A stretch of DNA of 64,000 nucleotides from Leptospirales bacterium (GTDB lineage: Bacteria > Spirochaetota > Leptospiria > Leptospirales > Leptonemataceae): positions 248,001-312,000 of the forward strand of contig JAIBBN010000001.1 of the NCBI GenBank assembly GCA_019694655.1, given 5' to 3'. Under the pieces are notes generated by a model. It saw only the letters and a list, made by a program, of their open reading frames with translations, was not told the origin of the DNA and did not search any database. Position 1 is the stretch's first letter, and every line of letters begins with the position of its first letter. Below are positions 42,213 through 51,632 of this stretch, piece by piece. The position numbers were made by a program, and so were the translations under genes.

Positions 42213-43519
42213 GCGACCTCTTTTCCGCCACGAACGCGGGCCATGCGCCGCTGGCGGCGCGCTTGCGTCCAGAGGCCTGGCCTGAATTTGCCGGTCAGCA
42301 GGAACTCGCGGCGCGTCTGCGCGGTCGGCCGCTACACTCGATGATCCTCTACGGTCCGCCTGGATGTGGGAAGACTACGCTGGCGCGCATACTGGCCGCC
42401 GAATCGGGCCGAGCCTTCCGCCATCTTTCAGCCGTATCCAGCGGGGTCAAAGAAGTGCGTGAAGCAATCGACGAAGGCAAACGCAGCTTCCAGAGCGGCG
42501 GCGGCGGTTTGGCGCTCTTTCTGGATGAGATCCATCGCTTCTCCAAATCGCAGCAGGATGCCATGCTGGAGGCCGTGGAAAATGGATGGATCATTCTGAT
42601 TGGCGCCACTACCGAAAATCCCTCTTTTGAGGTGATTGGTCCTTTGCTTTCACGCGCTCAGGCATACCGTCTGCTGCCCCTCGGCGAACAGGAGTTGCTG
42701 AGCATTTTGCAACGGGCCATGAGCGCCGACCTGGCCATGCAGAGCTTTCGACTGGCCGAGGACGCCGCCGGATTGCTGGTAGAAAGCGCCGGCGGCGATG
42801 CGCGGCGGATGCTTTCTGCTCTAGAACAGGCTGCGGAAGCGGCGCGCCAGCGCGCGCCGGCCGGCGCCACCGGCATACCGATCGAAGCGCAGCAGGTGCG
42901 CGCTGCCGCCGCCGGTCGGCTGCGTCGCTACGATCGCGCCGGCGAAAATCACTACGACTTTGTCAGCGCCTTGATCAAGAGCCTGCGCGGCTCCGATCCG
43001 GATGCGGCTTTGCTCTATCTGGCCTGCATGCTGGAGGGCGGCGAGGACCCCTTGTTCATTGCCAGGCGGCTGATCATTTTTTCTTCCGAGGATATTGGCA
43101 ACGCCTATCCACAGGCCTTATCCACCGCCGTAGCTGCCTTTGCTGCACTGGAACGTATTGGCCTGCCGGAGGGGCGCATTGTTTTGGCTCAGGCTGTTAC
43201 ATTGCTGGCCAGCGCTCCCAAAAGCAACGCCAGCTATCTGGCGATAGACGCTGCATTGCAGGCGGTGCGCGGTCGGACAGTGACTATCCCTGATCATCTG
43301 CGCAATGCCCCCACGGAGCTCCATCGTCGGGAGGGTGCAAGCTCAGGCTATCGGTACCCCCACGACTTTCCAGGCGCATTTGTGGAAGAAAACTATTTGC
43401 CTCCCGCATTTACGCAGGCGCAGTTCTACCGACCGGTCAATCGTGGTCAGGAAGCCCGGCTCGGCGAGCGATTGCGCGCCCTCTGGCCGCTGCGCGATTA
43501 CCACCAGGAAACAGAATGA
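42209..43519 (+). CDS. rarA: Replication-associated recombination protein A (RarA/MgsA)
   Basis: AAA+ ATPase related to clamp-loader subunits that acts at stalled replication forks. The 436-residue protein opens LAARLRPEAWPEFAGQQEL, has Walker A GPPGCGKTTLA, Walker B LALFLDEIHRFSKSQQDAML, sensor 1 IGATTENPSFEV, and the C-terminal SEDIGNA and YRYPHDF segments of the MgsA family. Translation starts at GTG 42209, overlapping the preceding stop, and its own stop overlaps the next gene (ATGA). Confidence 0.95.
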   Translation: MSDLFSATNAGHAPLAARLRPEAWPEFAGQQELAARLRGRPLHSMILYGPPGCGKTTLARILAAESGRAFRHLSAVSSGVKEVREAIDEGKRSFQSGGGGLALFLDEIHRFSKSQQDAMLEAVENGWIILIGATTENPSFEVIGPLLSRAQAYRLLPLGEQELLSILQRAMSADLAMQSFRLAEDAAGLLVESAGGDARRMLSALEQAAEAARQRAPAGATGIPIEAQQVRAAAAGRLRRYDRAGENHYDFVSALIKSLRGSDPDAALLYLACMLEGGEDPLFIARRLIIFSSEDIGNAYPQALSTAVAAFAALERIGLPEGRIVLAQAVTLLASAPKSNASYLAIDAALQAVRGRTVTIPDHLRNAPTELHRREGASSGYRYPHDFPGAFVEENYLPPAFTQAQFYRPVNRGQEARLGERLRALWPLRDYHQETE

Positions 43520-43725
43520 CCACGCAAGCCCTGCCTACCTGTCGCTGCGGACACGATCGCAATCACCCGCTGGTTGAAACCATGAATCGTTACGGGATTT
43601 TCGGATGGCTGGCGATGATCAATGGCGTTACAGCGAAGCCAAAAGAAGTCGTTTTTGTATGTCGGCGTTGCCGCCAATCCTTTGATCGAACGCGCGATCC
43701 GGAAGAGCTTTCCAAACACGCCTGA
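43516..43725 (+). CDS. Mini zinc-ribbon-like protein
   Basis: The 69-residue protein starts ATGACC, overlapping the rarA stop. It has two Cys pairs, CRCG near residue 9-11 and CRRC near residue 50-53, separated by about 38 residues, as in a zinc ribbon. The middle part is hydrophobic ([13 protein letters not shown]). No family was recognised. Coupling to rarA hints at cotranscription; a DNA-linked role is inference. Confidence 0.65.
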   Translation: MTTQALPTCRCGHDRNHPLVETMNRYGIFGWLAMINGVTAKPKEVVFVCRRCRQSFDRTRDPEELSKHA

Positions 43726-43891
43726 AGGCGTCGGCTGGCGCCCTCGCGTTTGTTGCGGCGCAACATACAGTGGCGCCTGGATTTTTCCAGCGTCGGCCTT
43801 TTTTTTGTCTGGCCTGAGATTCAAGGGCCGTCTATCTGTTTGGTCGGGCAAGGCCGCGCTGACCGGCCGGTCTTGTTCGAGCGGGGGGACC

Positions 43892-44629
43892 ATGTCGCCT
43901 GCAATCAGTCGATCAAGATTTGACTATCTCAAGACCAACCTTTCCAACATGGCCGAGATCATTCTTGAGCAGACGCTCACTCTCGGCGATGCGCTGGAAA
44001 AAGACGACTATGCTCTGGCCGAAAAGGTGATCCATTTCGATGATCGCATTGATGACCTCGAAAAGGAGAACGACAATATTTCGCAGAATGCAATCCTTGA
44101 GGCCGTCGCATCGCGCAAGGCGATGGGTCTTGACGGCTATTCTGGCGAGACGGTGCTGAAAAAGGATCCGCTGCGCTTTGCGCTCTCCGCGATTCGCATT
44201 ACCCGCAATCTGGAGCGCATCGGCGACAATATCGTCAACGCCGCACGCGTTTTCAAGAATGGACAGGTAGCGCGCGGTATCTTTGAACGCGACGAACTGT
44301 TTTCGCTGATGCTGCAGCGCGTAATCACAATCATTGGCATGGCGGTGGAATCGCTGGTGGAAGAAAAGAACCGATTTTTTGGCTCCATCCAGCAGGTGGA
44401 CGCCGAGCTGGATCGTCTCTGCCAGCGCGCCTTTGAAGCGGCCGTAGCCGATGATAAGATGGAGCGCATGGCCTTTGCCGACCTTTATCGGATCATCTTG
44501 AGCCTGGAGCGCATGGGCGATCTGGCCGTCAATATTGGCGAAGAGCTGGTGCGTCTGCAGACCGGTCAGGACATTCGCCACCTGGATAATTTGCAACGGC
44601 CGCCGGCGCCGCATCCCTCCGCCAACTGA
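43892..44629 (+). CDS. PhoU-domain protein
   Basis: The 245-residue helical protein starts at ATG 43892 with GGGG just upstream. It has two PhoU three-helix repeats: [27 protein letters not shown] and [16 protein letters not shown], then [13 protein letters not shown] and [17 protein letters not shown], the repeated ERxGD signature that binds metal clusters. PhoU proteins regulate the Pst phosphate transporter and PhoR signalling; no pst or phoR gene is adjacent, so the partner is unknown. It lies 166 bp after the zinc-ribbon gene, with no gene between. Confidence 0.9.
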   Translation: MSPAISRSRFDYLKTNLSNMAEIILEQTLTLGDALEKDDYALAEKVIHFDDRIDDLEKENDNISQNAILEAVASRKAMGLDGYSGETVLKKDPLRFALSAIRITRNLERIGDNIVNAARVFKNGQVARGIFERDELFSLMLQRVITIIGMAVESLVEEKNRFFGSIQQVDAELDRLCQRAFEAAVADDKMERMAFADLYRIILSLERMGDLAVNIGEELVRLQTGQDIRHLDNLQRPPAPHPSAN

Positions 44630-44659
44630 GGACTGCCGATGGCGTCGGTCCGGCTGACC

Positions 44660-45511
44660 TCAGGACAGATAGCGGATTAACTCGTCGATCAAATCATCGG
44701 GAAGATCGAGGCCGCGCGACAGAATGCGCTCGTTGTACTTGCGAAAGGAGTGCCGATGGTCGCTGGTCTTGAGATAAAGCGAAAGCGCCTCGGCGGCGTA
44801 ATCCTGAAAGCCGCGCATCAGATCGGCATTTTGTTCCAGGACTTCGAATAACGGGATGAAGAGCGGGCGATTCACCGGACGTCCAATCATCCGGTAAAAC
44901 ATAAAACGATACAATGCGCCCTCGTCCGGTTTGCCTCCCTGGTCCACAGCTCGCTGCAAGTACTCCAGATTGATACAATCAAGGATTTCCATCTTGCAGG
45001 AGTCATTCTGCAGCTGCCGGGCAATGGAGCGCGCAATCTCCTCTTTCTCAAATTGCAGGTTGGGACAGTTCAGCGGGCACTCGCCGGACTCTGCGTGAAG
45101 ATCGCAATAGTGTAATATGATGCAGTCAGCGTCGGAATAGGGTTCTACCAGGCCAAAGTTGATGCTGCCCAGAATTTCCAGCGCTGTGGGATAGCCCTTT
45201 TGCTCCAGTTGCTGCACTGCGCGGCGAAAAGCCTGCATTCTGCGCAGAGCGTGCTTGGTGTCGTAGTTGCGATACTTATTCTTCAGCTGCTGGTAGGCCG
45301 CAAAGAGATGCGGCGAAGTTTCCTCTCCGCTTGCAGCAGAATCTTGCTCGCTGGTCGACATGGGCTTTGCGAACCAATCTTTGGCGGTCGCTTCGTCAGT
45401 CAATGGTTCGGCCTGCTTCTTTTTCGCGGACCGCTTGACAGGTCCTGCGCGGGGGACGCGCAATTGATGCGCAGCCCGGGTCTGTTGGTCCCGGCGCGGG
45501 GCTTTGTTCAT
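44660..45511 (-). CDS. Nucleotidyltransferase-fold-like protein with Cys cluster
   Basis: The 283-residue reading ends with a stop at 44660. The middle shows LGSINFGLVEPYSDADCIILHYC, where GS ... DAD resembles the GS-x(n)-DxD motif of the pol-beta nucleotidyltransferases, followed by CDLHAESGECPLNC, a likely zinc or disulfide cluster. The C-terminal third is helical. A substrate-binding or template-independent transferase role is an inference; the family was not named. The N-terminal 50 residues are basic and low-complexity. A second in-frame ATG at 45361 would omit them; the upstream ATG at 45511 shares bases with the divergent phosphatase ATG. Confidence 0.6.
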   Translation of the reverse strand: MNKAPRRDQQTRAAHQLRVPRAGPVKRSAKKKQAEPLTDEATAKDWFAKPMSTSEQDSAASGEETSPHLFAAYQQLKNKYRNYDTKHALRRMQAFRRAVQQLEQKGYPTALEILGSINFGLVEPYSDADCIILHYCDLHAESGECPLNCPNLQFEKEEIARSIARQLQNDSCKMEILDCINLEYLQRAVDQGGKPDEGALYRFMFYRMIGRPVNRPLFIPLFEVLEQNADLMRGFQDYAAEALSLYLKTSDHRHSFRKYNERILSRGLDLPDDLIDELIRYLS

Positions 45512-48236
45512 GTTCGAATCGGTCTACTTCAATTTCTATTCTGTAGGCGCGATGATTGCCGCCATCATGTCGCTGGCCGTATCGCTTTCACTGGTCAGTC
45601 TGCCGGGTCGCTCGCGGGCCACATTGAATCTCGGCCTGGCGCTGCTCTTGAATTCGACGCTCAATCTTGGTTATGTAGTCTGCAGCAGTTGGTATGCTCC
45701 GGAGGCCGCCTTGCATCGCTGGTTTACCGTCTTCGGCGGAATCACGCAGAGCGTATTTCTAACGCAGTTCTTTTTCCTTTTTCCGCAGCCGATCTATCCG
45801 CGTCTACGTCGCAGCTTGCTGGTCATGCAGCTGCTGGTCGTCGTCGCCGTCATGGTTTACTGGATCCTGCACACATTGCAGGCGCCGCGCATCTATCAAA
45901 TCAATGCTCACCTCTGGAATTTTGACGCCGATCAATATGGCACCAACACGGCCAATGTAATTGGCGTGTTTGCGCTGTTCCAAAGCGTGCTGGGCGTCTG
46001 GCGCGGCATCGTATCGCGCGGCCGCGGCCGGCTGGCCTGCTTTTTGATAGGTCTGGTTTTGTTTGTGGTCGGCGTCGGCCAATCCATTGCCAGCAAGCTA
46101 ACGCAAGAGGGTCGCATCGATCGCAGTCTGTACCAGATTCTGTATACCTTGAGCGTGATTCTGGCGCTCTTTTCCATCGCCATCGTTTATCTTAACGGCA
46201 CTGCAGATCGCAGCAGCTTTATGATCAAAGTCGTCGGCGTTAGCCTGTTGACCATACTGCTCATTTTCATGGGCATCAGCTACTTTGAATTGCGCGACCG
46301 CGAAGCCGCCTACGATACGCTCCGGCGCGACCGCATTGCCCTGGCGCTTGGCCTGGGGCAGCGTTTCGATGATCTGGAATACATCCGTCCGCTGGCGCCG
46401 CCAGGTCCGGCGCTCTATCAGCGCGACGCGTCGCTGCAACTGGATACCCTGCAGGCCGCGCCCGGCTACGATCCATCGCGCAGCGCCGCTTCCAACAGCA
46501 GAGGTTACCGGCTCTCGGCCGACGGTCTGGTTCACTATGTCAGCTATGGTTTTCGTAATCCCGCCGATGGCGCCTTGCTAGAAGCTGGCTTCAATTATCG
46601 TAAGTATCGAGCAGCGATGCACGAAGCAGCGCGTCGTTTTGTGGCGATCCTCTCTGTGTCGATGCTGGTGATTGTCGCCGGCTATCCCTTCTTTTTTCGC
46701 AATGTGCTGATCATTCCGCTGCGCCGTTTGATTGCCGCCGTCCGCCGCGTCAACGAGGGCGATCTGACGGCGCAGACGCCGGTGCAAATTGAAGACGAGA
46801 TTGGCTACTTGAGCCGTTCCTTCAATGGCATGGTGGCTTCGATCCGCGAGGCGCGCCAGGGATTGCAGGACTACGCCGATCAACTGGAACAGAAGGTGCA
46901 CGAGCGAACCGCCGAGCTGGAGCAGTCGCTGCACAAGGTGCAAGAGTTGAAGTCGCAGCAGGATGGCGACTACTTCCTGACCTCGCTCTTGCTGCGACCG
47001 TTGAGCGCCAATCGCTCCAGGAACGAAAACGTGGCGGTCGAATTTCTGGTCCGCCAGATGAAGAAGTTTTCCTTTCGCCATTGGTCGGAGGAAATTGGCG
47101 GAGACCTTTGTATGGCGCACAGCGTTCGATTGCGCGAACGCAACTACGCTGTCTTCATGAATGCGGATGCAATGGGCAAATCGATGCAGGGCGCGGGCGG
47201 CGCGCTGGTGTTGGGCGCCGTCTTTGAGGCGCTCATCGAGCGAACCCAGCTGGCGCCGGACGCTCGCAGCCAGCATCCGGAGCGGTGGTTGAAAAACGCC
47301 TTTGTGGAATTGCATAAAGTCTTTGAAGTTTTTGACGGAAGCATGCTGGTTTCGCTGGTACTGGGTCTGGTGGATGATGAAACGGGGCTGCTTTACTATA
47401 TAAATGCGGAGCATCCGTACTCGGTATTGTACCGGGATGGGAAGGCGGCCTTCGTCGAGGAGAGTCTAATATTTCGCAAGTTAGGCACCCTGGGTCTCGA
47501 TGGACGCATATCGATTCGCACCCTGCAATTGGAGCCAGGCGATATCATCATCTGCGGATCTGATGGCCGCGATGATCTGCGCATTACCGGCGCCGATGGC
47601 GCGCCCATGATTCAAGAGGACGAAACGGCATTTCTCCGTCATGTCGAGAAAGGAGATGGGCTCCTGCCAAAAATCTATAGCGCCGTTCTCGATTTTGGAC
47701 AGCAGACGGACGACCTGTCTTTGATCCGTATCGCTTTCAAGGAAGACCACGCCCTCGGAAGGGATGCCGCCAGCGAGGAGACGCAACGCAATTTGAACGG
47801 GGCCCGCGAGCTGCTGGCCGCGGGCGATGCCAACGGAGCTGTTCGCTTGCTGGAGGCGGTTATTGCGCGCGACGCCGAAAACCGCAAGGCCTTGCGCTTG
47901 CTGGCTACCGCCTACTTCCGATTGAAGCGCTATGATCGCGCTGCACAGATAGCCGAAGACTACACGCTGCTCCGTCCGGCCGATACAGATTTCCTGTTTC
48001 TAACCTCATACTGCAATAAGAAGGTTGGCCGCTATGACCTCGCTGCGGATTTTGGAGAGCGAGTGCGCCTGCGCGAGCCTGATCATGTCCAAAACCTTAC
48101 GCTTCTGGCCGAGGTGCATCTGCGTCTGGGAAATATGAGTCGCGCCAGATTGCTTGCGGAACACGCTCTGCAACGGGAACCAGAAAATCAGAGAGCGCTC
48201 ACGCTATTGAACCAATTGCCGGTTGCTGCTGAATGA
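45510..48236 (+). CDS. Membrane-bound PP2C (SpoIIE/RsbU-type) phosphatase with HAMP and TPR
   Basis: The 908-residue protein: N-terminal membrane region with seven hydrophobic segments (residues 1-225), a further TM-delimited extracytoplasmic part (to about 395), HAMP (about 395-450) and a coiled coil (450-480). PP2C domain (about 485-750): GGDLCMA and NADAMGKSM carry metal-binding Asp, GSDGRDD near 683 and QTDDLSLI near 733 carry the rest of the site, so it looks active. C-terminal TPR array from about 755. It probably dephosphorylates an anti-anti-sigma factor or other Ser/Thr target in response to an external signal. Stop overlaps the ClC start (ATGA). Confidence 0.85.
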   Translation: MFESVYFNFYSVGAMIAAIMSLAVSLSLVSLPGRSRATLNLGLALLLNSTLNLGYVVCSSWYAPEAALHRWFTVFGGITQSVFLTQFFFLFPQPIYPRLRRSLLVMQLLVVVAVMVYWILHTLQAPRIYQINAHLWNFDADQYGTNTANVIGVFALFQSVLGVWRGIVSRGRGRLACFLIGLVLFVVGVGQSIASKLTQEGRIDRSLYQILYTLSVILALFSIAIVYLNGTADRSSFMIKVVGVSLLTILLIFMGISYFELRDREAAYDTLRRDRIALALGLGQRFDDLEYIRPLAPPGPALYQRDASLQLDTLQAAPGYDPSRSAASNSRGYRLSADGLVHYVSYGFRNPADGALLEAGFNYRKYRAAMHEAARRFVAILSVSMLVIVAGYPFFFRNVLIIPLRRLIAAVRRVNEGDLTAQTPVQIEDEIGYLSRSFNGMVASIREARQGLQDYADQLEQKVHERTAELEQSLHKVQELKSQQDGDYFLTSLLLRPLSANRSRNENVAVEFLVRQMKKFSFRHWSEEIGGDLCMAHSVRLRERNYAVFMNADAMGKSMQGAGGALVLGAVFEALIERTQLAPDARSQHPERWLKNAFVELHKVFEVFDGSMLVSLVLGLVDDETGLLYYINAEHPYSVLYRDGKAAFVEESLIFRKLGTLGLDGRISIRTLQLEPGDIIICGSDGRDDLRITGADGAPMIQEDETAFLRHVEKGDGLLPKIYSAVLDFGQQTDDLSLIRIAFKEDHALGRDAASEETQRNLNGARELLAAGDANGAVRLLEAVIARDAENRKALRLLATAYFRLKRYDRAAQIAEDYTLLRPADTDFLFLTSYCNKKVGRYDLAADFGERVRLREPDHVQNLTLLAEVHLRLGNMSRARLLAEHALQREPENQRALTLLNQLPVAAE

Positions 48237-50065
48237 AGCTGATTCGTCTGCGCGAATTCTTGCGCATCAAAGGACAGCGCCAGGTCTTCCTTTATTCGGT
48301 GCTGATTGGCGTCTTCGCCGGCCTGGGCGCAGCCGCTCTGGCCTACATCATTGCGCTTGGCGAGGCGCTTCTGCTGGAGGGTCTCGCTGGCGTAACTATG
48401 GCGCATCCGGCCGGAGCGGTGCATGCAGCGGTTACGGAACTCGCCGCCGGCGCGCGCAACCAGTGGCTGGTGGTTCTCTTGCCGGCGGCCGGCGGCCTGG
48501 CTGTTGGACTGCTGATCCGGACCATCGGTCCAGTGGTTGGCGGCGCCGGCACCGACGACATGATTCGCGCTTTCCATCATAACGAAGGCAAAATTCCGCC
48601 AGCAGCGCCGCTGGCAAAATCGGTGGGCACAGCCATCACACTATCGACTGGCGGTTCCGGAGGTTCGGAAGCCCCAATTTCGCTGATTGGCGCCGGTTTT
48701 GGTTCGTGGTTTGCCCAGCTGCTTGGCGCCGGCGCCAGAGCAAGGCGTACGCTGTTGATTGCTGGCGCCGCCGGAGGACTGGGCGCTATTTTTCGGGCGC
48801 CTCTCGGCGGCGCCATGGTAGCCACTGAGGTTCTTTACTCGGAGGATATCGAAAGCGATTCACTGGTGCCGGCGATTCTCTCTTCGGCCACCGCCTATCT
48901 GACTTTTTCAGCCATCCACGGCGCGGGCTCCCTGTTTCAAGTCGCCGATCTGGGCGAGTTCCACTACCGGGATTTGCTGGTGTACGGCGCCCTTGGACTT
49001 CTTTGTTATGCCGGCGGCTACGTATATGTTCGACTCTACCACGGTCTGCGCGCTCTGTTTCGCAAAGCGCCGCTTCCAGTCTGGATCAAGCCGGCAATAG
49101 GCGGACTGGGCGTTGGCTTGATTGCGCTTTTTTTCCCGGAGACCTTTGGCGAGGGCCTGGGCGTACTGCAGCAGCTGATTCTCGGTCAAAGCAGCCTGGG
49201 CCAGGAAGCCTCGCCGCTCGATTTCCTGCGTTTCTTTGCCTTGATGGCGGCGATGAAAATGCTTAGCTCCTCGCTCACCGTGGCTTCCGGCGGCGCCGCA
49301 GGCATGTTTGCCCCCTCGATGTTCATCGGGGCAATGCTTGGCGGACTTGCCGCCTGTCTGGCGCATCTCTTGATCCCAGGTTGGAACTTGCATATTACGC
49401 CCTTCATGCTGGTCGGTATGGGTTCATTCTTTGCCGGCGTGGCGCGTGCGCCCTTTGCGTCGATGATAATGGTCTGCGACGCGATTGGCACTTACGCTCT
49501 CTTGCCGCAATTGATGCTGGTCTCCGTAATCGCCTTTATGCTTTCGCATCGTTGGTCCATATATACGGAACAACTACCGACGCGCTTTAAGTCGCCGGCG
49601 CACTACTGGGACATGCAACAGGATATTCTGGACCGCATGGTGATTGGCCTGGAATTTCCAGAATTGCGACGGCTGGCAATTGTCGATCGCAGCGCGACTC
49701 TGGCCAGCGTGGAGGAGGCTGCCGTCGCGCTACAGGCTACAGACTTCGTCGTACGCGATGGCGAGGCTTACTACGGCATGCTTTCGCTCAAAAAAACGCG
49801 CATGTACGGCCAGGAGATGATTCAACTCCGCGGTCTGGTGCTTGCCGAGGATATCACCGATAGCGCCTGTCCGGCGGTATCGCCGCGCGATACGCTATCC
49901 AGGGCATTGGCCATAGTTTCCGAGTCGGAAATGGACAAGGTGGCGGTTGTCGATCAGGAGCGGTTGATGGGCTATGTTCGTATTTCGGAAATCTTCGCCC
50001 GCTACTATGGGAAGCTAAGCCAGAATCCGCGGAAATCCGGGCCGCCGACGCCGGCTGCTTCATGA
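48233..50065 (+). CDS. ClC-family chloride channel/transporter with CBS domains
   Basis: The 610-residue inner-membrane protein of the ClC family. The selectivity-filter segments are GSGGSEAP near residue 142 (equivalent of GSGIP/GREGP, with a Glu kept at the gating position) and GGAAGMFAPSMFIGAMLGG. Two CBS domains (about residues 460-600) end the protein. Whether it is a channel or Cl-/H+ exchanger cannot be said; the kept Glu favours an exchanger. Translationally coupled to the PP2C-TPR phosphatase. The convergent AMP-binding gene overlaps its last 6 bp. Confidence 0.93.
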   Translation: MKLIRLREFLRIKGQRQVFLYSVLIGVFAGLGAAALAYIIALGEALLLEGLAGVTMAHPAGAVHAAVTELAAGARNQWLVVLLPAAGGLAVGLLIRTIGPVVGGAGTDDMIRAFHHNEGKIPPAAPLAKSVGTAITLSTGGSGGSEAPISLIGAGFGSWFAQLLGAGARARRTLLIAGAAGGLGAIFRAPLGGAMVATEVLYSEDIESDSLVPAILSSATAYLTFSAIHGAGSLFQVADLGEFHYRDLLVYGALGLLCYAGGYVYVRLYHGLRALFRKAPLPVWIKPAIGGLGVGLIALFFPETFGEGLGVLQQLILGQSSLGQEASPLDFLRFFALMAAMKMLSSSLTVASGGAAGMFAPSMFIGAMLGGLAACLAHLLIPGWNLHITPFMLVGMGSFFAGVARAPFASMIMVCDAIGTYALLPQLMLVSVIAFMLSHRWSIYTEQLPTRFKSPAHYWDMQQDILDRMVIGLEFPELRRLAIVDRSATLASVEEAAVALQATDFVVRDGEAYYGMLSLKKTRMYGQEMIQLRGLVLAEDITDSACPAVSPRDTLSRALAIVSESEMDKVAVVDQERLMGYVRISEIFARYYGKLSQNPRKSGPPTPAAS

Positions 50066-51559
50066 TACCAGAGTGCGCCGGCCGAGCAGTTGCAGGTCGC
50101 CATGGTTCGTAATGCGTCCGATGTCCTCGGTGGATAGCCAGCCTTCGGAATCCAGGCAGGCCGCGCTGCGTTCCGGCTCTTCGATATAATTTAACATTAA
50201 ACTTTCGCCGCGCAGGTAGATGCGTCCGGAACGCCAGGGCTGGACGGATACATCTTCGCCGCGCGCATCGATCAGTTTCAGCTCGATGCCTGGCAGCGTA
50301 GGACCGACGGTGCCTGGCGCCAGCCGCCGGCGCTGGCCCGTAAACTCCAGCGTGCGGCAGGCGCAAATCATGCCGGCCTCGGCCAGCCAGTAACCCTCCA
50401 GCAGCGCAATGTCCAGGGCATGGAACAAATCCTCGAGCTGCGCCGGCAGCCGTTGCCCGCCGGTGAATACGGCGCGTAAACGACCGCCGAGGCGGGGTCG
50501 AAGGCTTCGGCGCAGGTAAAAATCGGACAGCAAGTTGAAGGGCAGGAGCGCCGTAGCGCCGCTGATTGCCGAAAGCAAGCTGGCCAGTTCGAGTCGCCGC
50601 GAGGGCGGCGGCGGCGAGTCGCCAGAGATGCGATTCCAGGCGCGTCGACTCAGGCTGGCAATCAGCAATGCCATGCGGCGCACGATCAGGAGCGCCGGCG
50701 ATTCGGACAGCTCTCCTTCCCGTGCGCTGCGCGCCAGACGTAGCAGGACATCCGGCGTAGCAAAAGCAAGGCTCGGACGGAAGCGGCGCGAATCGCGAAA
50801 GAAAGCAGAGGGCGACGACACTGCCAGCGGCGCGCCGGAATGCAAAGCAAAAAGCAGCGCCAGCCGACCGGCGCCGCGGCTGAAGGCTACGCCGCTGAGG
50901 ATCAGGTCGCCTTCCTGTATGGGCGCGGCCGAAGCGAAGCCCTGGATGCTCTGTAGAATGGCGCCATGGCTGAGCGTGGCCCCTGGCGGCAAGCCCTCAA
51001 TCTCTGGCGCCTGTCGTTTGAAGATGACGGAAGCCGGCGAGTTGCGGCCGGCCAGCGAAGGCCACGCCATAAAGCGTGCAAAGGCGCGCAGCGCCTCGCC
51101 GCGCCCGCGTAGATCGGCGAGGGTGAGCGGCTTTCGTTTGCGCTGCGACCAGGAGAGCAAACAGTACTGCGCGCGGTCGCCCAGCACGCGCTGCACAGCT
51201 TCCAGCAAATCTTGACGATCGGAAAAGAGCCAACGGGCATCGCAGCGTTTCATGGCGGCGATGCATAACGCGGCATCGCTGTTTTCTTCAAGCGATGCAT
51301 CCACGCCGCCAGCCAGCTGGACGGCGGCAAAGGCCAGCGCCCATTCCGGGCTGCTGCTGCCAACGATCAAAGCCCTTTGCGTGGGACGAAAACCGCGACG
51401 CCAGAGGCCGGCCCCAATCTGCCGCGCCAGCTGAAAGTATTTGCCGTAGCTGATCTCTTGCGCTCGACCGTCGCGCACAAAACGCAGGGCGCAGAGCTCT
51501 TCGTAGAGATGACATTGCCGGCGCAAGTACTGGCCAAGGGTCTGGATGCGCGCGGGCAT
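50060..51559 (-). CDS. Degenerate AMP-binding (acyl-CoA synthetase-like) protein
   Basis: The 499-residue protein is recognisable as an ANL-superfamily adenylation domain by ISYGKYFQLARQIGAGLWRRG, PEWALAFAAVQLAGGV, LEGYWLAEAG (degenerate A5 motif), PGTVGPTLPG and STEDIGRI (A7 with Asp kept). The A3 loop (YTSGTTGxPKG) is replaced by FKRQAPEIEGLPPG at about residues 180-193. The chain ends right after the A8 hinge (GRR...), so the C-terminal lid with the catalytic Lys is missing. It is probably not a working synthetase; a binding or regulatory role, or a decaying gene, are options. ATG at 51559 chosen. Confidence 0.75.
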   Translation of the reverse strand: MPARIQTLGQYLRRQCHLYEELCALRFVRDGRAQEISYGKYFQLARQIGAGLWRRGFRPTQRALIVGSSSPEWALAFAAVQLAGGVDASLEENSDAALCIAAMKRCDARWLFSDRQDLLEAVQRVLGDRAQYCLLSWSQRKRKPLTLADLRGRGEALRAFARFMAWPSLAGRNSPASVIFKRQAPEIEGLPPGATLSHGAILQSIQGFASAAPIQEGDLILSGVAFSRGAGRLALLFALHSGAPLAVSSPSAFFRDSRRFRPSLAFATPDVLLRLARSAREGELSESPALLIVRRMALLIASLSRRAWNRISGDSPPPPSRRLELASLLSAISGATALLPFNLLSDFYLRRSLRPRLGGRLRAVFTGGQRLPAQLEDLFHALDIALLEGYWLAEAGMICACRTLEFTGQRRRLAPGTVGPTLPGIELKLIDARGEDVSVQPWRSGRIYLRGESLMLNYIEEPERSAACLDSEGWLSTEDIGRITNHGDLQLLGRRTLVS

Positions 51560-51632
51560 TGTCGGGAGGGCGCAGTGTTTCGTCCTGGACGGCAATTAGA
51601 TTTTGACGCCATCCTGTGCGCCTTTCAGATGG

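Noticed and set aside
43726-43891. T-rich stretch after the zinc-ribbon gene as a terminator
   Set aside because: A run of T is present, but the preceding stem is only about 5 bp and imperfect, so I do not call it.
45503-45515. GTTCGAATC resembling a tRNA T-loop
   Set aside because: It lies at the start of the phosphatase gene with no acceptor stem or anticodon arm; no tRNA was found anywhere in the window.
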